DNA of 27,626 bases from DAOUMU01 sp034409055. GTDB lineage: Bacteria; Chloroflexota; Anaerolineae; 4572-78; J111. Below are positions 22,567-27,626 of this stretch, piece after piece. The position numbers were made by a program, and so were the translations under genes. Each line of letters opens with the position of its first letter. The stretch's first letter is position 1. The notes beneath the pieces were generated by a model that saw only the letters and a program-made list of their open reading frames with translations, was not told the origin of the DNA and did not search any database. Location: contig DAOUMU010000043.1 in assembly GCA_034409055.1 (NCBI GenBank), positions 1-27,626 on the forward strand, written 5' to 3'.

Positions 22567-24383
22567 CCCAGTAATTTCTCCAACTCTCGCACTTCTTCAG
22601 CCATCACCCGCTCTAACGTCAGCAGTCGTTCCATTGTCACCTCTGGCTTTTCGTAGTAGGCTTCGTCTTGCGCCACCTGGCGGTAGCGGCTGGCGGAGAG
22701 GTCGTATTTGTTGGCCTTGACTTCTTTTTTGGTCACCCAGAATTGGCGGGTCAGTTGATCGATCTGGGCTTGCAGCGGGGCCATTTGGGCTTCCAGTTCG
22801 GCCAGTTCGGCTTTGGCCTGCTCCAGGACGGCGTGGACGTCAACCTCGGTCGGGCCCCCCAAAGGGAGGGGAAGCTGGCCGTCGTTGGTTTGGCCCCCCT
22901 CTAACTCCGAGGACTCGTTTGCTTCCCCCCCTTTGGGGGGGACTGAGGGGGGGCTTTCCTCCGGCGCAATCACGCTTTGGAACGTCAGGCGGTTGATCTC
23001 GGCCAGGTGAGCCAGCCGGTCGGCCTTGAGCGGGGCTAACTCGGCTTTGAGTTGGTCCAGTTTGGCCTGGCGCTCGGCCAAAAAGTCGGGATTGTAGCGG
23101 TTACGCCAGCAGACCAAAATGTCGGGGATGTCGTTTTGCGAAGCAGGCAGCGGCTGGCGTTTGTCGTCCAGGCTAAAGCCGTCGTGGGCCATATCGTAAA
23201 ACCAGATGCGGTCGGTGGTGGCCCCCCGGGTCAAGAGCAGCACCGCCGTCGAGACTCCGGCGTAGGGCTTAAACACGCCGCCGGGCATCGAAATCACCCC
23301 ATCCAGCCGGTTCTCTTCGATCAGCTTCTGACGGACCTCGACGTGGGCCCGGCTGGAGCCAAACAGGACCCCGTCCGGCACGATGACCGCGCTTCGCCCG
23401 CCCATATCCAGGGCTCGCAGGATCAGGTGCACAAAGAGCAGTTCCGATTTGCGGGTGTTGCCCGGCAGGGTCTCGCTGACGTCCCCTTTATCCACTGCCC
23501 CCTTAAAGGGCGGGTTCATCAGGATCACGTCATATTCCCGGCTTTCGCTGAAGCCTTTGGACAGGGTGTCCATATAGAAGAAGCGGGGATGCTCCAGGCC
23601 GTGCAGCATCAGGTTCATCGAGCCGATGCGGAGCATGGTCATGCCGGAATCGTTGTCGTAGCCCCGAAAGGTCCGGCTCTGCAGAAACTCCCACTGCTCG
23701 CCGCTCAGTTGGTCGCCCACCAGGTTGTGGGGCTCGCCCTGGGCATCGTACTCCAAAATGTCGGGCGAGGTGTGCTGCTCCAGAATGTGCTGGTAGGCGT
23801 TGACCAGAAAGCCGCAAGTACCCGCGGCCAGGTCGCCGATGCGCTCCCCCGGTTGGGGGTCGATCATCTTGACCATCATGCGGATGATGTGGCGGGGGGT
23901 ACGGAATTGGCCGTTGCGGCCGGCGGTGGTCAGCTTGCTCAACAAATATTCGTACAGGTCACCCTGCACATCCTGGTTCTGGGCCGAAATCTCCAGTTGC
24001 TCGATCATACGGCAGGCCTCGATGAGCAGGCTGGGCTTGTTGATCTTAAACTCGGCGTTCTGCATGTACCGTTCAAAGGAGCTACCGGCCTGCCCCATCG
24101 TCCGGAACCAGGGGAAGAGTTTTTCCCGAACGTGGTCGAGGGCGGGTTGGGCCTGAAAGTGGGTCCAGTGGCGCCAGCGCATCTCTTCCGGCAGGCGCGA
24201 CTCAAACGGCCGGCCCCGGCGCTGGGCCTGCCGTTCCCGCCGGTCTTCTTCGTCGTCCAGTCGTTTCAGAAAAATCAGGTAGGACAACTGCTCGATGGCG
24301 TCGGCCGGGTTGGTCAGTCCGCCGGTCCACAGTTTGTCCCACAGTTGGTCGACTTGGGAGCGCAGTTTGGGGTCGGTTAGCAA
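22563..24383 (-). CDS. hsdM: Type I restriction-modification methyltransferase subunit HsdM
   Basis: The N6-adenine methyltransferase subunit; it methylates host DNA with HsdS and supports cleavage by HsdR. I prefer start TTG 24383 (606 aa): AAAGGAG at 24392-24398 is 8 nt away, and the resulting MLTDPKLRSQVDQLWDKLW is the usual family N-terminus. An ATG at 24419 would add 12 residues from a tandem-repeat stretch and has no ribosome-binding site. The helical N-domain (NPADAIEQLSYLIFLKRLDD) is followed by the AdoMet-binding motif IGDLAAGTCGFLVNAY and the catalytic N290-P-P-F, in VILMNPPFKG. A Pro/Gly-rich insert at ~470-513 comes from repeat DNA. The C-terminal coiled coil (ELAELEAQMAPLQAQIDQL) contacts partner subunits. 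Confidence 0.93.
   Translation of the reverse strand: MLTDPKLRSQVDQLWDKLWTGGLTNPADAIEQLSYLIFLKRLDDEEDRRERQAQRRGRPFESRLPEEMRWRHWTHFQAQPALDHVREKLFPWFRTMGQAGSSFERYMQNAEFKINKPSLLIEACRMIEQLEISAQNQDVQGDLYEYLLSKLTTAGRNGQFRTPRHIIRMMVKMIDPQPGERIGDLAAGTCGFLVNAYQHILEQHTSPDILEYDAQGEPHNLVGDQLSGEQWEFLQSRTFRGYDNDSGMTMLRIGSMNLMLHGLEHPRFFYMDTLSKGFSESREYDVILMNPPFKGAVDKGDVSETLPGNTRKSELLFVHLILRALDMGGRSAVIVPDGVLFGSSRAHVEVRQKLIEENRLDGVISMPGGVFKPYAGVSTAVLLLTRGATTDRIWFYDMAHDGFSLDDKRQPLPASQNDIPDILVCWRNRYNPDFLAERQAKLDQLKAELAPLKADRLAHLAEINRLTFQSVIAPEESPPSVPPKGGEANESSELEGGQTNDGQLPLPLGGPTEVDVHAVLEQAKAELAELEAQMAPLQAQIDQLTRQFWVTKKEVKANKYDLSASRYRQVAQDEAYYEKPEVTMERLLTLERVMAEEVRELEKLLG
22848..22972. repeat. Palindromic G/C-run repeat inside hsdM
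   Basis: Alternating runs such as GGCCCCCCAAAGGGAGGGG, CCCCCCTCTAACTCC and CCCCCCTTTGGGGGGGAC resemble the intergenic repeat at 27561-27626. In frame they encode a low-complexity linker in HsdM containing VPPKGGEA and LPLPLGGP. Confidence 0.6.
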
Positions 24384-24403
24384 GGTAAAGTCTCCTTTAA
24401 AAT

Positions 24404-24436
24404 CATCGAATGACGTCATCGAATGATGTCATCGAA
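24404..24436. repeat. 13-bp tandem repeats at the hsdM 5' end
   Basis: TGACGTCATCGAA (24411-24423) and TGATGTCATCGAA (24424-24436) are preceded by a partial unit. On the minus strand they supply two spare ATG codons upstream of the likely hsdM start; the farther one leads to a short frame that stops quickly. Confidence 0.7.
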
Positions 24437-24459
24437 TGAATTCGATACCTGAAACAGTA

Positions 24460-24478
24460 AACGTGTTAGAAACACGTT
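24460..24478. repeat. Small perfect hairpin between hsdR and hsdM
   Basis: AACGTGTT (24460-24467) pairs with AACACGTT (24471-24478) around a 3-nt loop. It lies in the 106-nt gap between the hsdR stop and the preferred hsdM start and may moderate read-through. Confidence 0.5.
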
Positions 24479-24489
24479 ACCCTAAACAG

Positions 24490-27291
24490 TTAAACCTTCA
24501 AGGTCTCAATAAAAGTTAGCACTTCCTTTATCTCATCATCACTAAACCACCGCTCCACCGCATCCCGGCCAAACTGGGTCAGGGGCGGGTCGTACAGGTC
24601 GGCCACCTCCAACTTGCGCCGTTGTAAAAAGACATTCTGCACGGCTCGCAGAAAACGGACCTGGTCGGCGTTGAAGGGGTGCCGGGCAATATACTCGGCA
24701 AACTGGCGTTGCACAATATCATGATAATCGGGCAGCCCCTCCAGGCCAAACAGGTGGCGCAAAAAGGCCAGCAGACTATCCACCTTCAGGGCATACGCTT
24801 TGCGAATGTTGGTCTCGGTTAAGTACAGCTCCTCCCCGCCCAGTTTCTGGCGCAGCGTCCGCTCCAGTTCCAGTAGTTGAGCGTCGCTGACCGGCTCACC
24901 CCGCTCGATGGCCTCGATGATGGGATTGTCGATCACCAACTCCAACACCCGCTGGTCGACCATCTCCCGGTACTTCTCCACGTAAAGGGGTTGGCCTCGC
25001 TCGGTCAAGATGATGTAACCCTGGGTGTCGATGTAGTCCAGCAGGTCCAACTCCAAAAAGGCATTGGGCCTGGCCCGCCGGTTTTTCATCTGCTCGGCCA
25101 GAGCCTCGATAACCCGGTTCAGATCGGCCACCCTGGCCGTTTTTAATTTGGGTGACAGGCACAGTTGGGCCGGTTCCCGGCGTTGCGGGTCTTGAAAGAC
25201 AAAATCCGGCAGGCGACTGACGTCCTCGGCAATCGATTGGGCCGTGGGGGTGGGATCTTGGCCGCTCAGGATTTGCAGCTTGAGCCGCTCCACCTTGCTG
25301 GTAAAGGTGGCTGCCTGCACCTCCACCCCGGACACGTAGCGCAGCAGTGGCCCGACCCGCAACTGGAGAAATTTCAGCTCCTCCACGGTCAGGTGACGCC
25401 AGAAGGAGTCCCGCCAGGCTGCTTTGATGTCGGGATAGACCTGCTTGACCGGGTAGGCGTCGAGCGGTATTTGGTTGATCTGCGCCCGCAGGTCGGCGAT
25501 AACCCTGTCCATCTCCTCGAATTGGCGGTTAATTATGTGTAGAGCCAACAGTTGCAGCCGGGTATTGAAAATGGTCACCAGCACCGGCAGGCTCTGGGGC
25601 GGCTGCTGTTGGGGGTCCTTGCTAAAGTTATTCTCCCAGAAGTCGATGATCAAGAACTTCTCTTTGCAACCATTGGGCAGACGCTCCGGATAACGGCAGG
25701 TATCATTGCTACGGGTGGCCCGGCCAATCATCTGTTGCAGCTTGATCTGCGAGTGAACCGGCCGCATAAAGACCAGGTTGACCACCTCCGGCACGTTCAC
25801 CCCGGTCTCCAACATATCCACCGAGATGGCGATCCGGGGCATATTTTCTTTCTTGAAGTTCTTGACCAATGTCCCTTTGTACTCTGATTTGTAGGTGATC
25901 ACCTGGGCCAGGCCGGGATGCTGGGGATACATCTCCTCAAACACCTCCAGCAGGCGCAAGGCGTGCGCCTGGGTCATGGCAAAGACGATGGTCTTGCCCG
26001 GTAGTTGGCCCGATTGATCCTTCAGACAGACCTGCCAGATCTCCTCCCACTGCCTGCGCAGGGTATCCCGGTTGCTGACCTCGACCTCCAGGTCGGTACC
26101 GGAAAAGTCGATGTCGTCCGGCTCCAGGCCCTGCTCGATCAGGGCGTTTCGCTCCTCCTCGCTCAGATCGACGCCCCGGATGCCCTGGCGTTGGAAGCGG
26201 GTTTGGGCCTGGTACAGTTCGTAATCGACCAGGTAGCCCTCCTCAATCGCTTCCTCGTAAGTATACAACGAAGTGGGCAGGCCGTCGAAACATTCGAACT
26301 CCAAAAAGGTGTTGCGGTCGATGAAGTGGGCCGGGGTGGCGGTCAGGCCGATCATGCGGGCGTCAAAGTAGTGCAGGACCTCGTTCCACTTGTTGAAGAT
26401 GGAGCGGTGGACCTCGTCAAAGATAATCATGTCGAAAAAGGCCGGAGTAAACCGGTCGAAAATTTTGCTCAGGGTTTGCAGGGTGACCACGTACAGCCGG
26501 TTGGCGGTGTCAATCTTGTGGCTGTAGAGGCGGGTGCTCGGTTCATAGGGAATGTGGGCCTGAAAGCCCTCGGTCAGGGCCTGCTCCACCAGCGCATCCC
26601 GGTCGGCCACAAACAAGATGCGCCGGGCCTGGTTGGTGTTCAAAAAGAGATCCACCAGCGACATGGCCACCCGCGTCTTGCCCGTGCCGGTGGCCATCAC
26701 GATCAGCGCTTTGCGCTTGCCCTGCTCAAAAACTTCACTCATCCGGCGGATGGCCTGCAGTTGGTAAGCCCGGTTGGTGATGGCCGTATTGATGGGCGTC
26801 TCGGTCAGCCGCGTCTGGTTCTGCCGAATGTAGAGCCGGTTTTCCAGGTCAAGCGGCGAGAAAAAGCCCTGCACCTCCCGTGGGTTGGCCCGGCCCACGT
26901 CCCAGAAATGGATTTTATAGCCGTTGGTCATAAAGCCGAAGGGCCGGAAACTCTGCCGCTTCTCCAGTTCGGTCACGTAAAACTCGGTCTGCGCCCGCGC
27001 CAGCCGGGGATCGACGCTGGTCCGCTTGGCCTCCACCACGGCGATGATTTCGCCGTTGGGCCGGTAGAGGACGTAGTCGCTGACGCCGGCGGGCAAGTCC
27101 ACGTTGTAAGACACACCGGCCTGCCTAAGGCGTTTTAATTTGGCCTCGAGTTGCTGCCAGGCCTGGGGGTCAAACTCATCCACCGGGATTTCTAGCCCGA
27201 CCTGGTCAGGGTTGTCCACATCCCAGCCCACTTTTTTCAGGGCCGGGTCGATCAATTCTTTACGGGTTTGGGCTTCAGTTGGGTTAGGCAA
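24490..27291 (-). CDS. hsdR: Type I restriction enzyme motor/nuclease subunit HsdR
   Basis: The 933-aa subunit that translocates and cuts unmethylated DNA. The nuclease site is D72 in GVSDYVLY plus E87-A-K89 in AVVEAKR (PD-ExK type). The helicase motor follows: Walker A K205 in ATGTGKT, then D292-E-V-H in IIFDEVHRS, GLTATPAHF and the motif VI-like MIGRATRSND. The C-terminal third, from about 640 on, fits the EcoEI-type R C-terminal domain that docks on the methylase. It is the first gene of hsdR-hsdM-hsdS. The length is normal and the frame intact. Confidence 0.95.
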   Translation of the reverse strand: MPNPTEAQTRKELIDPALKKVGWDVDNPDQVGLEIPVDEFDPQAWQQLEAKLKRLRQAGVSYNVDLPAGVSDYVLYRPNGEIIAVVEAKRTSVDPRLARAQTEFYVTELEKRQSFRPFGFMTNGYKIHFWDVGRANPREVQGFFSPLDLENRLYIRQNQTRLTETPINTAITNRAYQLQAIRRMSEVFEQGKRKALIVMATGTGKTRVAMSLVDLFLNTNQARRILFVADRDALVEQALTEGFQAHIPYEPSTRLYSHKIDTANRLYVVTLQTLSKIFDRFTPAFFDMIIFDEVHRSIFNKWNEVLHYFDARMIGLTATPAHFIDRNTFLEFECFDGLPTSLYTYEEAIEEGYLVDYELYQAQTRFQRQGIRGVDLSEEERNALIEQGLEPDDIDFSGTDLEVEVSNRDTLRRQWEEIWQVCLKDQSGQLPGKTIVFAMTQAHALRLLEVFEEMYPQHPGLAQVITYKSEYKGTLVKNFKKENMPRIAISVDMLETGVNVPEVVNLVFMRPVHSQIKLQQMIGRATRSNDTCRYPERLPNGCKEKFLIIDFWENNFSKDPQQQPPQSLPVLVTIFNTRLQLLALHIINRQFEEMDRVIADLRAQINQIPLDAYPVKQVYPDIKAAWRDSFWRHLTVEELKFLQLRVGPLLRYVSGVEVQAATFTSKVERLKLQILSGQDPTPTAQSIAEDVSRLPDFVFQDPQRREPAQLCLSPKLKTARVADLNRVIEALAEQMKNRRARPNAFLELDLLDYIDTQGYIILTERGQPLYVEKYREMVDQRVLELVIDNPIIEAIERGEPVSDAQLLELERTLRQKLGGEELYLTETNIRKAYALKVDSLLAFLRHLFGLEGLPDYHDIVQRQFAEYIARHPFNADQVRFLRAVQNVFLQRRKLEVADLYDPPLTQFGRDAVERWFSDDEIKEVLTFIETLKV

Positions 27292-27348
27292 TGGCTATGC
27301 TCCTGCACGAGGCATCTCATTGCAACCGTCGAAGATGCTCTTTAGTGG

Positions 27349-27378
27349 ATTATACCATAAGAGAGCCAAGGACGTTAA
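27349..27378 (-). promoter_or_regulatory. Candidate extended -10 promoter of the hsd operon
   Basis: On the minus strand, TATAAT (27354-27349) is preceded by TGG, giving an extended -10. TTAACG (27378-27373) lies 18 nt upstream as a fair -35. It is about 58 nt upstream of the hsdR start. The -35 falls inside the repeat copy at 27358-27495. Confidence 0.5.
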
Positions 27379-27495
27379 AACGCCCTAAAAAAGCAGGTTT
27401 TTAGCCCCTTCGGGCTTTGCTCTTTCAGCACGGGGCTTTAGTCCCGTGCTCCTGCTGGCTTGTTTATTACCCGATTATTTTCTTAAAGTTCATAA
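27358..27495. repeat. Second copy of the 241-bp element's interior
   Basis: 138 nt match 18756-18896 with a 3-nt deletion and few substitutions, including the GCACGGGGCTTTAGTCCCGTGC hairpin region and the GGCTTGTTTATTACCCG end. The outer GTAGTAACGACTT arms are absent, so it is a truncated or partial copy. Confidence 0.75.
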
Positions 27496-27560
27496 ACAGA
27501 TTGATTTGCCCCCAAATAACCTGTTTTTGTAGTGGTTCAGAATTAGTTGCAGTTCAACCC

Positions 27561-27626
27561 GGCCCCCCTAACCCCCCAGAGGGGGGAACTTTGGCGCTTT
27601 TCACCCCCCTTTGGAGGGCCGGGGGG
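27561..27626. repeat. G/C-run palindromic repeat at the window end
   Basis: CCCCCC-AGA-GGGGGG (27572-27586) and CACCCCCCTTTGGAGGGCC near the end form a repeat of the same type as that inside hsdM. It is cut by the window edge. The stretch 27496-27560 shows nothing recognisable. Confidence 0.6.

Noticed and set aside
23052..24380. Long plus-strand open frame (442 codons) opposite hsdM
   Set aside because: It is antisense to a well-supported methyltransferase with catalytic motifs; high GC and codon bias create such frames.
26005..27138. Long plus-strand open frame (377 codons) opposite hsdR
   Set aside because: Antisense shadow of HsdR, with no recognisable motif or ribosome-binding site.

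Overview
The window looks like a chromosomal segment of a Chloroflexota (Anaerolineae-like) bacterium. I infer this from the style of the proteins, not from a marker gene. The clues are a CSLREA / parallel beta-helix surface protein, secreted proteins ending in a YLP-type tail, a peptide/HprK-like/S26/nucleotidyltransferase gene set, and many short palindromic repeats between and inside genes. No rRNA, tRNA or CRISPR array was seen.

Layout. (1) 1-1024: an IS5-type (DDE_Tnp_4) transposase; its left end is probably outside the window. (2) 1046-7700: a cell-surface region with three secreted proteins: a 963-aa CSLREA beta-helix protein, a 789-aa YadA-head-like repeat protein and a 206-aa small secreted protein. 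The first two each have a ~375-bp upstream leader, and the leaders are diverged copies of each other sharing a 74-nt block with no mismatch. The first and third share a ~340-bp C-terminal module. (3) 7925-15192: the most interesting part. A 52-aa peptide gene too short for ordinary gene calling is followed by two strong hairpins, an HprK-like kinase, a gingipain-type (C25) cysteine peptidase, an S26B signal-peptidase-like protein and a PF14907-type nucleotidyltransferase. The last three genes are tightly packed or overlapping. It resembles the accessory half of a lasso-peptide or other RiPP locus, but no cyclase, PqqD/B-protein or radical SAM gene is present. (4) 15474-18479: ftsK and pdxT, closely spaced. 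(5) 18480-18946: a repeat-rich gap containing a 241-bp element with 41-nt inverted ends. (6) 19019-21166: a NUDIX hydrolase (+), then mutM, a pentapeptide-repeat protein and a PPOX/F420-type oxidoreductase (all -). (7) 21397-27291: a complete Type I restriction-modification operon, hsdR-hsdM-hsdS, on the minus strand. It has a good extended -10 promoter whose -35 lies in a second copy of the 241-bp element's interior.

A theme across the window is palindromic (REP/MITE-like) DNA in gaps and, in at least two cases (hsdM and the nucleotidyltransferase), inserted in frame inside coding sequence. Functional calls rest on motifs read by eye; no database search was possible.
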